64,000 bases of DNA from Carnobacterium mobile DSM 4848 (GCF_000744825.1 NZ_JQMR01000001.1:1969501-2033500), one strand, 5' to 3'. Positions 52,490-62,923 are shown, counted from the first letter of the stretch. The notes: generated by a model not told the origin, from the sequence alone. Made by a program: numbers and translations.

Positions 52490-53392
52490 GTGAAGAAGGT
52501 GTTCACAGACAGACGGTTAACGGAAGCTTATAAAAAAGCCAGAGTTGAATATTTTGATGAACATTCAAAATATGTCATCTTTAGTGATGTCCATCGAGGA
52601 GATGGCAGTATGTCAGATGAATTTACACGAAATCGGAATATCTATCTTCATGCTTTGAAATACTATTATAAAAATGATTTTACTTATATTGAAGCGGGAG
52701 ACGGAGATGAAATGTTAGAGTATTCAGATTTTAAATACACTAAAAATGCTCATCGCGAAGTATTTGATCTTATTAAACAATTTTTTGATAAAAAGCGTTT
52801 GATACGTTTGTATGGCAATCATGATATCTTTTTAAGAAAACAAAAATTTGTGGAAGAGAACTACTATACAAACTACGATGAATACAATGAAGTGTTTTTT
52901 GATTTTCTTAAAGGACTCAGACCAATTGAAGCATTAGTATTAAGAAACTTAGAAACGGGACAAGAAATTTTAACGGTACATGGTCACCAAGGAGATGCAC
53001 CCAACGATCAATTTGCGTTTTTTACAATGCTTTCTCTAAAGTTTTTTTGGCGATTTCTCCATGGATTTGGCATAAGGAATCCGTCAAGTCCGATAAAAAA
53101 TGTCTCTAAGCGACATAAAATTGAAAAGAATTTTAATAAGTGGATCAAAAAGAATAAGATGATGCTGATTTGCGGGCACACACATCGATTTAAGTACCCT
53201 AAAGACAAGGAACTTCCTTATTTCAATTCAGGCTGTTGTGTCTATCCAACTTTTATTACAGCAATTGAACTGACTGAAGGGCAAGTTCAATTAGTACGCT
53301 GGTCAATTAAAGTGAATCCAGATGGAGGACTGACTATTGAAAAAGAAGTAATGAGAGGCCCAGAACCCATTGAAGAATTTGATATCCGCTAA
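52490..53392 (+). CDS. Calcineurin-like metallophosphoesterase
   Basis: 300 residues. The five metal motifs are in order: FSDVHRGDG near 31, EAGDGDEM near 66, LYGNHDIFL near 107, TVHGHQGD near 166 and ICGHTHRF near 224. Catalysis on phosphodiesters or phosphomonoesters is expected, target unknown. The GTG at 52490 has a poor ribosome site; a GTG at 52499 is an alternative, and AAAGGAG at 52467 is 16 bp away. No signal peptide. Confidence 0.85.
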   Translation: MKKVFTDRRLTEAYKKARVEYFDEHSKYVIFSDVHRGDGSMSDEFTRNRNIYLHALKYYYKNDFTYIEAGDGDEMLEYSDFKYTKNAHREVFDLIKQFFDKKRLIRLYGNHDIFLRKQKFVEENYYTNYDEYNEVFFDFLKGLRPIEALVLRNLETGQEILTVHGHQGDAPNDQFAFFTMLSLKFFWRFLHGFGIRNPSSPIKNVSKRHKIEKNFNKWIKKNKMMLICGHTHRFKYPKDKELPYFNSGCCVYPTFITAIELTEGQVQLVRWSIKVNPDGGLTIEKEVMRGPEPIEEFDIR

Positions 53393-53455
53393 AGTTTTTG
53401 ACTAAAAAGGAGTAGATTGGTCATAATAGATAAATAATAAATGTAAATAATTAAG

Positions 53456-53497
53456 CAGGAGATTAAGACATAATGGTCTTAGACTCCTGTTTTTTTG
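53456..53497 (+). terminator. Terminator after the metallophosphoesterase gene
   Basis: CAGGAGATTAAGAC pairs with GTCTTAGACTCCTG, followed by T7. Confidence 0.9.
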
Positions 53498-53560
53498 GGT
53501 GAAGAAAGGAAGAATGTTTTAGCCTTACACCGATTTAAGCTAGAAAAAACTCCCTAATAA

Positions 53561-53574
53561 TGTAAGCGTTTTAA
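53561..53574. promoter_or_regulatory. cre box 1 upstream of the 2-oxo acid dehydrogenase operon
   Basis: TGTAAGCGTTTTAA matches the CcpA cre consensus at 13 of 14 positions. Confidence 0.6.
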
Positions 53575-53638
53575 TGTTTCTATATGGGTATAGAATATGT
53601 CAATTATCCAAGGAGGAAAAGAAGGAGTACAATAAATT

Positions 53639-53652
53639 CGTAAAGCGCTTCC
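53639..53652. promoter_or_regulatory. cre box 2 upstream of the 2-oxo acid dehydrogenase operon
   Basis: CGTAAAGCGCTTCC (extended by AT) has the central AAGCGCTT of strong cre sites. It lies 31 bp before the E1-alpha start, so CcpA bound here would act as a roadblock. Confidence 0.6.
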
Positions 53653-53682
53653 ATAAAAACGATTAAGGAAAGGGATGTAGAT

Positions 53683-54801
53683 ATGTCTAAAAAGAACACA
53701 AAAAATTTTAACTTAGACCACATTGTAGAGAACTATAAAAAAGATTTTCCTTTTTATCAAGTTTTAGATAAATCCGGAAAAGTCAGCAATCCAGAATTAG
53801 AACCTAATTTATCAGATGAAGAGTTAATTGAATTAATGCGTCGGATTGTTTGGGCTAGAGCCTATGACCAAAGAGTTACCTTATTAAATCGACAAGGGGC
53901 ACTTGGAAATTACGCTCCAGGTGGAGGACAAGAAGCAAGTCAGGTAGCTACTCAATATGCTTTACGAGATGGAGACTTTTTTGCTGGTACTTATCGTGAT
54001 TTAGTACCGTTGATTTTTCAAGGATTGCCATTAGAAAAAGCCTTTTTGTGGTACAAGGGTCACATGAAAGGGAATGAATATCCTGAGGATTTAAATGCAT
54101 ATATTCCACAAGTTATTGTCGGTGGACATATTACTCATGCAATGGGTGTAGCATTGGGAATGAAAAAAAGAAATAAAAAGAATATAGTTCTTTCATTAAA
54201 TGGAGATGGTGCAACTTCTCAAGGTGATTTTTATGAAGGAATAAATTTTGCAGGTGTCTATAACGTTCCTTATGTGATTGTTATTCAAAATAACCGGTAC
54301 GGAATATCTGTTCCGCTTGAAGAACAGACAAAAGCAGAAACTTTGGCACAAAAAGCAGTAGCTGCTGGGATTCCAGGAATTCAAGTAGACGGAATGGATC
54401 CATTAGCTATGTATGCAGCTGTTTCAGCAGCACGAGATCATGCAATAGCAGGTAAAGGTCCTGTTGTCATTGAAGCGCTAACGTATAGATTCGGTCCGCA
54501 TACGATGTCAGATGATCCTACACGCTATCGTAAAGAAAAAGAACTAACAGAATGGGAAGAAAAAGATCCTTTGATCCGTATGAGAAATTATTTAACAGAA
54601 AAAGGATTATGGAGCAAAGAGCAAGAAGAAGAAGTAATTGAAACATGTAAACAAGAAATCAAAGAAGCAGTAACAGCAATTGGTAAAGTTGAAAAACAAA
54701 AAGTTTCTGATTTCTTAAAAAACATGTACGAAGTTTCACCTCAAAATGTTCAAGAACAAATCTCAGTGTATGAAGAAAAGGAGATGTCACAAAATGACTG
54801 A
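53683..54801 (+). CDS. 2-oxo acid dehydrogenase E1 alpha subunit
   Basis: 372 residues. The thiamine diphosphate motif is [20 protein letters not shown] near 168 with the closing NNRYGIS. The N-terminal part ([36 protein letters not shown], with turns) is closer to pyruvate dehydrogenase E1-alpha than to classical branched-chain E1-alpha. E1 decarboxylates a 2-oxo acid and acylates the lipoyl group of E2. Downstream ptb and buk argue for branched-chain or other acyl substrates over pyruvate. The end overlaps the E1-beta start. Confidence 0.9.
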   Translation: MSKKNTKNFNLDHIVENYKKDFPFYQVLDKSGKVSNPELEPNLSDEELIELMRRIVWARAYDQRVTLLNRQGALGNYAPGGGQEASQVATQYALRDGDFFAGTYRDLVPLIFQGLPLEKAFLWYKGHMKGNEYPEDLNAYIPQVIVGGHITHAMGVALGMKKRNKKNIVLSLNGDGATSQGDFYEGINFAGVYNVPYVIVIQNNRYGISVPLEEQTKAETLAQKAVAAGIPGIQVDGMDPLAMYAAVSAARDHAIAGKGPVVIEALTYRFGPHTMSDDPTRYRKEKELTEWEEKDPLIRMRNYLTEKGLWSKEQEEEVIETCKQEIKEAVTAIGKVEKQKVSDFLKNMYEVSPQNVQEQISVYEEKEMSQND

Positions 54802-55771
54802 AAAAACAATTGTTCAAGCCATTAATGATGCCTTAGATTACAAACTAAAAAATGATGAAAATACGTTAATTTATGGTGAAGATGTTGGGCCGAATGGAGG
54901 AGTTTTTAGAGTAACAGACGGCTTGCAGGCAAAACATGGAAAAGAACGTGTATTTGACACTCCGTTAGCTGAATCAGGTATTTTGGGAATGTCTATCGGC
55001 CTTGCCACTGAAGGCTTTAGACCCATCCCTGAAATTCAATTCTCAGGATTTATTTTAGAGGCAATGGATCCGATCATTGCTCAGTTTTCACGGATGCGTT
55101 ACCGTTCTGCTAACACGAGAAGTATGCCGATTACAGTGAGAGCTCCTTATGGCGGCGGTGTTCATACACCTGAACTCCATTCAGACAATCTAGAAGGTAT
55201 TTTATCTCAAGTTCCTGGGATGCGAATTGTCATTCCGAGTAATCCATATGATGCAAAAGGGTTATTGATTTCTTCTATTGAAAGCAATGATCCAGTGATT
55301 TTCCTTGAACATTTAAAACTATACCGTTCTATTAAACAAGATATCCCGGATGAAGACTATCGTGTGCCATTAGATAAAGCTGCTATTACTCGAGAAGGGT
55401 CAGACGTAACTGTAGTAACTTATGGCTTAATGGTTAGTGAAGCCTTGAAAGCAGCACAAATACTCGAAAAAGAAGATATTTCTGTTGAAGTAGTTGATTT
55501 AAGAACTGTTTCTCCTGTTGATATGGAAACTATCATTGAATCAGTCAAGAAAACAGGCCGAGTTGTAGTAGCTCAAGAAGCTCAAAGACAAGCAGGAATT
55601 GCAGGACAATTGATGTCAGAAATTGGAGAACGTGCATTCATGTACTTAGAAGCACCTGTTTGTCGAGTAACAGCACCTGATACCGTTTTTCCGTTTGGGG
55701 CAGCAGAAGCAGAGTGGATTCCAAATGCTAAAGATATTGAAAAGAAAATAAAAGAAATAGTAGAATTCTAA
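54794..55771 (+). CDS. 2-oxo acid dehydrogenase E1 beta subunit
   Basis: 325 residues from [27 protein letters not shown] precedes this ATG, and upstream in-frame starts lie inside the E1-alpha gene. Motifs: [20 protein letters not shown] near 22, [34 protein letters not shown] near 120, and the C-terminal [24 protein letters not shown] region. It completes the E1 heterotetramer with the gene upstream (8-bp overlap). Confidence 0.93.
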   Translation: MTEKTIVQAINDALDYKLKNDENTLIYGEDVGPNGGVFRVTDGLQAKHGKERVFDTPLAESGILGMSIGLATEGFRPIPEIQFSGFILEAMDPIIAQFSRMRYRSANTRSMPITVRAPYGGGVHTPELHSDNLEGILSQVPGMRIVIPSNPYDAKGLLISSIESNDPVIFLEHLKLYRSIKQDIPDEDYRVPLDKAAITREGSDVTVVTYGLMVSEALKAAQILEKEDISVEVVDLRTVSPVDMETIIESVKKTGRVVVAQEAQRQAGIAGQLMSEIGERAFMYLEAPVCRVTAPDTVFPFGAAEAEWIPNAKDIEKKIKEIVEF

Positions 55772-55794
55772 AAGCAAATAAGGAGGCTTTATAA

Positions 55795-57162
55795 ATGACC
55801 TATTCATTCATATTACCAGATAGCGGTGAAGGGATTCATGAAAGTGAAATTGTAGCTTGGGATGTCAAACCAGGAGACAAAGTAAAAGAAGATGATATTT
55901 TAGTAGAGATTCAAAGTGATAAAGCGGTAATTGGGCTTCCTTCTCCAGTATCAGGAACAGTAGTGAAATTATTAGCTGAAGAAGGAGAAATAGCCAAAGT
56001 TGGAGACTCAATCGTGGAAATTGAGATTGATGACGAAAAAGACAGTGTTAAAAAAGATGAAGAAAAGTTGCAAAAAGATAATCCCCAAGAAAATGAAGTT
56101 ATTAAAGAAGGAACAGACACTGTTGCTATTGAACACGAAGATGTTAAGCACTTAAAACCTGGAAAAGAATCGACGGACTCAAATAAACAAGCAACATCAT
56201 CTGAACGCAAATTGTCTTCAGACATAGATGTTAGAATGCTGGCAATTCCTTCTGTTAGAAAATATGCACGTGAAAAAGATGTGGATTTAACTCAAGTACC
56301 GGCAACAGGGAAAAATGACCGTGTCACTCGTGAAGATATCGATCGTTTCTTAACTACCGGCGTTTCGAAATCTGTTGCAGCAGAATCAGAAAAAGATAAC
56401 GTCCAACCAGTACAACAAGAAGTACCGGCCAAAGCAGCTCCAATTTCATCTGAAAAGGAAAGAAGAGTAAAAATGTCTGGAACACGTAAAGCTATTGCTA
56501 AAGCTATGGTAAACAGCAAAGCTGTCTCACCGCACGTGACTGTATTTGACAGGGTCAATGTTGGAAAACTTGTGGATCACAGAGAACGCTTTAAAGGTGT
56601 TGCTAAAGAAGAAGGCGTCAAATTAACCTATACTGCTTATTTTGTTAAAGCATTAGTAGCTATGTTATCTCGTTACCCAGAATTGAATGCTTCAATTGAT
56701 GAAGAAACAGATGAAATCGTCTATCATGATTACTTTAATATTGGTATTGCGACAAATACTGATAAAGGTTTATTTGTTCCGATGATTCGTGATGCAGAAC
56801 GCAAAAGCTTATTTACGATTGCAGAAGAAATGGCAGAAAATACTGAAAAAGCAATGAATGGAACGCTAACTAGAGCAGATATGGAAAATGGCTCAATGAC
56901 AATTACAAATGTTGGATCAGTAGCGACCAGCGGAGTTTGGTCAACACCAATCATTAATCAACCGGAAGTTGCAATCTTAGGTATGGCAAGAATCGAAGAT
57001 GAAGTGATACCAGATGAAAATAAACAACCGATCGTTGTACCGATGCTAAAAATATCATTCGCATTTGATCACCGAATCATTGATGGAGTGACCGCTCAAC
57101 AAGCAATCAACGATTTGAAGAACTTTTTAGCAGATCCTGAATTGCTTTTCGTGAAAGGATGA
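55795..57162 (+). CDS. Dihydrolipoamide acyltransferase (E2)
   Basis: 455 residues. One lipoyl domain (1-78) with the lipoylated Lys in [18 protein letters not shown], an acidic charged linker, the E3/E1 binding domain near 148-185 ([20 protein letters not shown] and [15 protein letters not shown]), then the catalytic domain from 220 with the active-site motif [15 protein letters not shown] near 425. It transfers the acyl group to CoA. GGAGG precedes the ATG. A single lipoyl domain is usual for branched-chain and many Firmicute E2 proteins. Confidence 0.93.
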   Translation: MTYSFILPDSGEGIHESEIVAWDVKPGDKVKEDDILVEIQSDKAVIGLPSPVSGTVVKLLAEEGEIAKVGDSIVEIEIDDEKDSVKKDEEKLQKDNPQENEVIKEGTDTVAIEHEDVKHLKPGKESTDSNKQATSSERKLSSDIDVRMLAIPSVRKYAREKDVDLTQVPATGKNDRVTREDIDRFLTTGVSKSVAAESEKDNVQPVQQEVPAKAAPISSEKERRVKMSGTRKAIAKAMVNSKAVSPHVTVFDRVNVGKLVDHRERFKGVAKEEGVKLTYTAYFVKALVAMLSRYPELNASIDEETDEIVYHDYFNIGIATNTDKGLFVPMIRDAERKSLFTIAEEMAENTEKAMNGTLTRADMENGSMTITNVGSVATSGVWSTPIINQPEVAILGMARIEDEVIPDENKQPIVVPMLKISFAFDHRIIDGVTAQQAINDLKNFLADPELLFVKG

Positions 57163-57169
57163 ATGAAGA

Positions 57170-58582
57170 ATGGTAGTAGGAGATTTTGCAGAAGAACTAG
57201 AAACAGTAGTGATTGGATCAGGACCAGGAGGGTATGTAGCAGCGATTCGAGCTGCTCAATTAGGTCAAAAAGTTACGCTAATTGAACGAGGTAATATTGG
57301 AGGAGTCTGTTTAAATGTTGGATGTATCCCATCCAAGGCGTTGATTCATGCTGGGGATGAATACCAAGCATCATTGGACTCATCGATATTAGGAATCCAA
57401 ACAAAAGAAGCTACAATAAATTTTGAAAAGACACAAGCCTGGAAAGATGAAAAAGTCGTTCGCCCCCTAACAAGAGGTGTAGAGCAGTTATTGAAGAAAA
57501 ATAAAGTTTCTATCATAAAAGGAGAAGCTTATTTCGTAAACAACCAAACATTGCATGTGATGTTCGACGAAGAAAAAGGACAAACGTATACATTTGAAAA
57601 AGCCGTAATTGCTACAGGCAGCCGGCCAATCGAATTGCCTTCATTTAAATTTGGTAAACGAATTGTTGATTCTACTGGAGCATTGAACTTAAAGGAAATA
57701 CCTAAAAAAATGATTGTGATCGGCGGAGGATATATTGGTACTGAATTAGCTGGGGCATATGCTAAATTGGGCACAGAAGTTACCATTTTAGAAGGTTTGG
57801 ATCAGATTTTGATGGGATTTGAAAAAGATATGGTGAAGTTAGTTGAACAAAATTTTAAACATAAGCAAGTAACAGTTGTTACAAACGCTATGGCCAAATC
57901 AGCTGTACAAGATAATCAACAGGTAACAGTTGTTTACGAAGTAGATGGAAAAGAACAACAACTAGAAGCAGATTATGTATTAGTTTCAGTCGGCAGACGC
58001 CCAAATACAGACGATATTGGTTTGGAGATTGCAGGTATTGAAACGAATGAAAAAGGATTTATACAAGTAGACGAACAAGGCCGGACAAATAAGAAAAATA
58101 TTTATGCTATTGGAGACGTTGTTCCAGGACTTGCTTTAGCCCATAAAGCAAGTTATGAAGCAAAAGTAGCGGCAGAAGCCATCGCTGGAATGAAAGGAGC
58201 AGCTGTTGATTATTTAGCCATGCCAGCTGTTTGTTTCACTGACCCTGAATTGGCAACTGTCGGTTTTACAGAAAAAGAAGCAAAAGAAAAAGGTTTCAAC
58301 GTAAACAGCAGCAAATTTCCATTAGCTGGCAACGGACGAGCGCTTTCTTTAAACAAAACAGAAGGCTTTATCCGCTTGGTAACAGAAAAAGAAAGCCATA
58401 CGTTGTTAGGAGCACAAATTGCTGGAGTAAGTGCTAGTGATTTGATTGGCGAATTAGGATTAGCCATTGAGAATGGATTGACTGCTGAAGATATTTCGTT
58501 GACAATCCATAGTCATCCTTCATTAGGAGAAAGTATTATGGACGCAGCTGAATTAGCGTTAGGCCAACCAATCCATCTGTAA
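57170..58582 (+). CDS. lpdA: Dihydrolipoamide dehydrogenase (E3)
   Basis: 470 residues. FAD loop [20 protein letters not shown] near 13, redox disulfide [16 protein letters not shown] near 45 (CLNVGC), NAD loop [19 protein letters not shown] near 183, [17 protein letters not shown] near 308 and the C-terminal [10 protein letters not shown] with the His-Glu pair near 444. It reoxidises E2 lipoamide with NAD+. Last gene of the four-subunit block, 7 bp after E2. Confidence 0.95.
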   Translation: MVVGDFAEELETVVIGSGPGGYVAAIRAAQLGQKVTLIERGNIGGVCLNVGCIPSKALIHAGDEYQASLDSSILGIQTKEATINFEKTQAWKDEKVVRPLTRGVEQLLKKNKVSIIKGEAYFVNNQTLHVMFDEEKGQTYTFEKAVIATGSRPIELPSFKFGKRIVDSTGALNLKEIPKKMIVIGGGYIGTELAGAYAKLGTEVTILEGLDQILMGFEKDMVKLVEQNFKHKQVTVVTNAMAKSAVQDNQQVTVVYEVDGKEQQLEADYVLVSVGRRPNTDDIGLEIAGIETNEKGFIQVDEQGRTNKKNIYAIGDVVPGLALAHKASYEAKVAAEAIAGMKGAAVDYLAMPAVCFTDPELATVGFTEKEAKEKGFNVNSSKFPLAGNGRALSLNKTEGFIRLVTEKESHTLLGAQIAGVSASDLIGELGLAIENGLTAEDISLTIHSHPSLGESIMDAAELALGQPIHL

Positions 58583-58610
58583 TTTGCACATTGATAAGAA
58601 AATAAGTGAA

Positions 58611-58653
58611 GGGCTTTAAATCAAATAAAAGCCCTCCTTTTATTTGATTTTTT
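58611..58653 (+). terminator. Terminator or attenuator between E3 and the permease gene
   Basis: AAATCAAATAAAA pairs with TTTTATTTGATTT around GCCCTCC, then T3. A competing stem, GGGCTTT (58611-58617) with AAAGCCC (58628-58634), would disrupt it. The overlap suggests partial termination that sets the ratio of dehydrogenase to ptb/buk transcripts. Confidence 0.7.
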
Positions 58654-58724
58654 AGAATGATAAATGATTGAAAATGATTATATTTAGCGGCATTTTTAAT
58701 AACGAATAAAAAGGAGAACTTATT

Positions 58725-59774
58725 ATGCAAACTGAAAAGCTTACCTTTAAAAATTATGCAATGAATGTATTAAATGGATTAGCTATTGGAACAGTTGTTG
58801 CTTTGATTCCTGGAGCATTATTAGGGGAACTATTTAAAGCCTTGCTTCCTGTGTTTCCTCAAGGACAATTTGTATTAGATGCCACCGCTATGTCAAATTC
58901 TATGTTGGGATTGGTAGTAGGTGTATTAGTTGGAATCAATTTTAAATTTACGCCTATACAATCTACTTCTTTGGGGTTGGCTGCGATATTAGGAGGCGGA
59001 GCTGTTCAATTTTCTGCTGAAGGTATGGTATTGAGCGGTACGGGAGATGTAATAAATGTAGGGCTGACGGCTGCGATTGCAGCAGGCTTGATTTTATTAT
59101 TAGGCAATAAATTGAAAGCCTATACAATCTTGCTGATACCACCGATTTCATTAATTATAGGCGGTGGAGCTGGTTTATTGATTTTACCTTATATAAAAGG
59201 TATTACCACACTGATTGGTCACTTGACCGCACAATTGTTGAATTTCCAACCGATTATAATGTCTGTATTGATTGCCATTATTTTTTCTATTCTAATTGTT
59301 TCGCCTATCACTACTGTTGGAATAGCGCTAGCGATCTCGTTAGTCGGAATTGGATCTGGAGCAGGAAATTTAGGGGTTTGTGCAGCCGGGTTTGGATTAG
59401 CAGTTGCAGGTTGGAGAGTCAATCCAATCGGAACCAGTCTAGCTCATTTTATTGGATCGCCGAAAGTATCGATGTCAAATGTATTTGCTAAGCCGAAAAT
59501 TATGCTGCCAATCATTTGTAATGCGGCTTGTCTAGGCGCACTAGCAGCTATCTTTAACATACAAGGAACACCGATGAGTGCCGGATTTGGCTTCAGTGGC
59601 CTAGTAGGGCCGGTAAATCATTTGAATATAGTCGGCTGGACAGTTGGAAATATTATGATAACTATTCTTATTTTCCTTGTTGCCCCTATCGTACTGGGAA
59701 TTGCTTTTAATTACCTATTTACTAAAATATGGCATATTATTTCGCCAGAAGACTATAAATTAGAATTAGCATAA
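58725..59774 (+). CDS. PTS_EIIC_2-type permease (PfoR-like) in the keto-acid cluster
   Basis: 349 residues, about ten helices. It shares with the permease at 45017 the stretches VSPITTVGIALAISLVGIGSGAGNLG and NIQGTPMSAGFGFSGLVGPVNH, so they are paralogues. It sits between the E3 gene and ptb, replacing any sugar context, and no EIIA or EIIB gene is near. I infer transport of the dehydrogenase substrate (a 2-oxo acid) or product acid. AAAAGGAGAA serves the ATG, and ptb follows after 19 bp. Confidence 0.82.
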   Translation: MQTEKLTFKNYAMNVLNGLAIGTVVALIPGALLGELFKALLPVFPQGQFVLDATAMSNSMLGLVVGVLVGINFKFTPIQSTSLGLAAILGGGAVQFSAEGMVLSGTGDVINVGLTAAIAAGLILLLGNKLKAYTILLIPPISLIIGGGAGLLILPYIKGITTLIGHLTAQLLNFQPIIMSVLIAIIFSILIVSPITTVGIALAISLVGIGSGAGNLGVCAAGFGLAVAGWRVNPIGTSLAHFIGSPKVSMSNVFAKPKIMLPIICNAACLGALAAIFNIQGTPMSAGFGFSGLVGPVNHLNIVGWTVGNIMITILIFLVAPIVLGIAFNYLFTKIWHIISPEDYKLELA

Positions 59775-59793
59775 AAAAAGAGGAGGCAGCAAG

Positions 59794-60720
59794 ATGATTC
59801 AAAATTTTGGATCCTTAATGCAAGAGCTAACACAGAATAAAGCAGAGCCCAAAAAAGTAGCAGTTGTGAAAGCTGCCAGCAGACATGCTTTGGAGAGTAT
59901 CTTTGAATTGGCAAAAAAAGGACTCGTAATTCCTTATTTGATTGATAATGAAAAAGCAATTAACGAACAATTATCTCAAATAGATATTGAAAAAGCACCT
60001 TACTTTATTGTACCCACTGAAACGGATACGGAAGCAGCTTTTAAAGGTGTTGAAATGGCAAGAGAAAAAAAGGTTGAATTTATTATGAAAGGTGATTTAC
60101 AAACGGGGACCTTATTAAAAGAAGTAGTTAATCGCACGACAGGTATCCGAGAACAAAAAGTATTGTCTCATTTAGCTTTGATTGAAGTTCCTGCTTATCC
60201 AAAATTGATTGGTGTTACAGACGGTGGAATGGTGTTGATCCCCACTTTTGACCAAAAGAAAGCTATTATTGAAAATGCTGCAGAAGTGATGCGGTCTTTA
60301 GGATATCAACAGCCCAAAATTGCAGTTCTTTCAGCTGCCGAAATTGTACAGCCGAAGTTACCAGCTTCTGCTGAGGCTGCAGAACTGACAACAGAATTTA
60401 TAAATGAGAAAAACTTTACTGTTGAAGGGCCGATTTCTTTAGATATTGCACTAAATCCAGCAGCAGCTAACGAAAAGCACTACCAAGGAAAAATTCAAGG
60501 AGACACTGATGTGCTAGTAACTCCTGATATTGTGTCTGGAAATGCTCTTTCTAAAAGTATGACTCTTCTGGCTGGAGGAGAAATGGCAGGAATCATTATT
60601 GGTGCTAAAGTTCCCATTATTCTAACATCCAGAAGTTCTTCAGCTGCTGAGAAAAGAAATTCACTTTTATTAGCGCTTAAAGTTAGTCATGCAGTTAAAG
60701 GGAAAGGAGGAGTCGAATAA
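59794..60720 (+). CDS. ptb: Phosphate butyryltransferase (acyltransferase)
   Basis: 308 residues of the phosphate acetyl/butyryltransferase family. EFIMKGDLQTGTLLKEVVNR near 89, LSHLALIEVPAYPKLIGVTDGGM near 124, GPISLDIALNPAAANEKHY near 208 and DTDVLVTPDIVSGNALSKSM near 240 are typical of Ptb. It converts butyryl-, isobutyryl- or isovaleryl-CoA plus phosphate to acyl-phosphate. AGGAGG precedes the ATG, and buk follows 1 bp after its stop. Confidence 0.9.
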   Translation: MIQNFGSLMQELTQNKAEPKKVAVVKAASRHALESIFELAKKGLVIPYLIDNEKAINEQLSQIDIEKAPYFIVPTETDTEAAFKGVEMAREKKVEFIMKGDLQTGTLLKEVVNRTTGIREQKVLSHLALIEVPAYPKLIGVTDGGMVLIPTFDQKKAIIENAAEVMRSLGYQQPKIAVLSAAEIVQPKLPASAEAAELTTEFINEKNFTVEGPISLDIALNPAAANEKHYQGKIQGDTDVLVTPDIVSGNALSKSMTLLAGGEMAGIIIGAKVPIILTSRSSSAAEKRNSLLLALKVSHAVKGKGGVE

Positions 60721-60721
60721 T

Positions 60722-61810
60722 ATGGTCGATCGTATATTAGCGATTAATCCCGGAGCTACGTCAACTAAAATCGGATATTTTGAAAATGATAAATTACAAT
60801 GGAAAAAAGAATTATCTTATTCTTATGAAAAAGTATCTGAATACCAAAAAATTATGGATCAATACGAATTTCGTTACCAAGATATTGCTCAATATTTAAA
60901 GACTAAAAATTTTTCAGCAGCTTCTTTTGACTCAGTTGTCGGCCGGGGAGGTTTGTTGCCTCCAGTTAATGCAGGTGCCTACTTAGTAAATGATGCCATT
61001 ATGGATTGTTTAAAAAATCGTCCTGTCTTAGAACATGCTTCTAATTTAGGCGCGAGTCTTGCAAAAGGAATTTCCAAAGAATTTGGTACTTCGGAATGTG
61101 AAGCATTTATTTATGACCCAGTTACGGTAGATCAAATGGAAGAAGTTGCTCGGATTTCTGGACTGGCATTAATTGAAAGAAAAAGTATTGGACATGTTTT
61201 AAATATGCGGGCTGTCTGTATGAAAATTGCTGAAGACAAACTTGAAAAAACTTATGAAGAAAGCAACTTTGTTGTTGCTCATGTAGGTGGAGGAAGCTCC
61301 GCAAGTGCTCATAAGCAAGGACGGATGATTGATCTGATTTCAGACGATGAAGGATTATTTTCAGCAGAGCGAACAGGTGGATTGCCATTAAAAGAAGTTA
61401 TTCCATTGTGTTATAATTATTCTGAAAAAGAAATGACAGATCTTACCAGAAAAAAAGGAGGTCTCGCATCTTATTTCGGAACAAATGATGCGCGACTTAT
61501 TGAAGAAAAAGCTCAAAAAGGAGATGAAAAAGCCAAAATCGTCTTGGAAGCAATGGCTTATCAAATTGCAAAAACAATCGGCGAGTTGGCTACCGTTCTT
61601 TATGGGAAAATAGACGCTGTTATTCTAACGGGCGGACTGGCTCATTCAGTTCATATTACAGAACTAGTAAAAGAAAGAACCTCTTTTCTTGCGCCAGTAT
61701 ATATTGTTCCGGGAGAAGAAGAATTAACAGCATTAGCCAAAGGAGCACGACGTGTATTGATTGGGCAGGAAAAAGCTAATATTTTTCAGGAACCTGCTTA
61801 TAATAATTAA
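60722..61810 (+). CDS. buk: Butyrate kinase (branched-chain acid kinase)
   Basis: 362 residues of the acetate/butyrate kinase fold. RILAINPGATSTKIGYFEND at the start, VVGRGGLLPPVNAGAYLVND near 75, VVAHVGGGSSASAHKQGRMID near 187 and VILTGGLAHS near 300. It makes ATP and a free acid from the acyl-phosphate supplied by Ptb. With E1-E3 the path 2-oxo acid to acyl-CoA to acyl-P to acid plus ATP is complete. The ATG at 60722 follows AAAGGAGGAG; the open frame from 60689 starts inside ptb. Confidence 0.93.
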   Translation: MVDRILAINPGATSTKIGYFENDKLQWKKELSYSYEKVSEYQKIMDQYEFRYQDIAQYLKTKNFSAASFDSVVGRGGLLPPVNAGAYLVNDAIMDCLKNRPVLEHASNLGASLAKGISKEFGTSECEAFIYDPVTVDQMEEVARISGLALIERKSIGHVLNMRAVCMKIAEDKLEKTYEESNFVVAHVGGGSSASAHKQGRMIDLISDDEGLFSAERTGGLPLKEVIPLCYNYSEKEMTDLTRKKGGLASYFGTNDARLIEEKAQKGDEKAKIVLEAMAYQIAKTIGELATVLYGKIDAVILTGGLAHSVHITELVKERTSFLAPVYIVPGEEELTALAKGARRVLIGQEKANIFQEPAYNN

Positions 61811-61822
61811 AGTTTTAAACGT

Positions 61823-61854
61823 AAAAGAAGCTGAGAAATTTCAGCTTCTTTTTA
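61823..61854 (+). terminator. Terminator of the keto-acid operon
   Basis: AAAAGAAGCTGA pairs with TCAGCTTCTTTT around GAAAT. Confidence 0.9.
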
Positions 61855-61972
61855 TAGAGGTTATTATAGCAAAAGATACTTTGTAATCAGCGATTTGTAC
61901 ATAACGAAATACTTACCGTGTCTTATCTCGTTCTAACTATCATAATATATTTTCAAAACGAAAAATAAAACA

Positions 61973-62854
61973 CTAATTTTTTTTCATAAAATCAATAAAA
62001 CGAATAGCATGTTCTTCTAACTTCTGGTCTTTTTTATAAGCAATACCTATTTCAAAAAAGTTTGCTTTATCTTTTAATGGAATCCATTTTAAATCTTTAA
62101 AATTACTAATTTGTTCCAGTGCTTGGGGCATTAAAGCTAGACCTCCGGTTGTTAACGTATTTTGTAAAAGAACTTCCCAGTTCTTATTGGAGAAAATTAC
62201 ATTAGGATGGAATCCGAACTCTGCACAGCGTTCATAGAGAATATTCCCAAGCACATAATCATTAGAAAAAGAACAAATAGCGTAGTCTTTTAAATCTTTG
62301 ATTTCAATAACCTTTTTCTGAGCAAGAGGGTGATCAAATGGCAAGACAATAGAAACAGAATAGTGAGAATGAGAGGTATTCAAACGTTCTATCTCAATAG
62401 ATGGCTCGTAATTAGGAAAAGAAACTAGACCGATATCTATTTTATTTTGTGCTAGTTCTTTTTGGATTTCAACCGATCCGCTTTGAACAAATGTTAGCTC
62501 GACTTCTGGATTCATTGTTGTGAAATTAACGATTTGTTCCATGTATTGTATGACGAAAAGAACAGTAATTCCGACTTTTAATTTTTTCTTTCCTGGTTTT
62601 ATTTGTTGCATCTCGTCCATTAGTCCTTCAAATTCAGTTAGGACTCTTTGCCCATGTGTAAATAGCTTTTCACCATTTTCTGTTAATTGAAGTCCTTGTT
62701 TAGTTTGAAAAAATAAATGAGCATTAAATTCTTCCTCTAATTGTTGAATGTTCCAACTTAAAGTAGGTTGAGTGACAAATAAACTTTTAGCAGCTGCAGA
62801 ATAACTTTTAGTATTAGCAATTGTGATGAAATACTTCAATTGACGAAGTTCCAT
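61973..62854 (-). CDS. LysR-family transcriptional regulator
   Basis: 293 residues. MELRQLKYFITIANTKSYSA then AAKSLFVTQPTLSWNIQQLEEEFNAHLFFQ is the LysR winged helix. The effector domain follows (KLKVGITVLFVIQYMEQIVNF, NKIDIGLVSFPNYEPSIEIERL), CitR/CidR-like. It lies convergent with the keto-acid operon and faces a promoter region with a cre box. Its target may be that operon or the gene at 63340. Confidence 0.92.
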   Translation of the reverse strand: MELRQLKYFITIANTKSYSAAAKSLFVTQPTLSWNIQQLEEEFNAHLFFQTKQGLQLTENGEKLFTHGQRVLTEFEGLMDEMQQIKPGKKKLKVGITVLFVIQYMEQIVNFTTMNPEVELTFVQSGSVEIQKELAQNKIDIGLVSFPNYEPSIEIERLNTSHSHYSVSIVLPFDHPLAQKKVIEIKDLKDYAICSFSNDYVLGNILYERCAEFGFHPNVIFSNKNWEVLLQNTLTTGGLALMPQALEQISNFKDLKWIPLKDKANFFEIGIAYKKDQKLEEHAIRFIDFMKKN

Positions 62855-62923
62855 TGTTTACTCCTTTCTTTAAATTTTTTTGTGTAATATTTAACAATAA
62901 TTCGGATAAACATTACTGAATCC

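Noticed and set aside
55911-56558. Long minus-strand frames opposite the E2 gene
   Set aside because: The composition is Ser/Thr/Phe-rich shadow of Glu/Lys/Val codons, with no start site.
58725-59774. Calling the permease a sugar PTS transporter
   Set aside because: There are no EIIA or EIIB genes or sugar enzymes in either context; the family name reflects fold similarity only.
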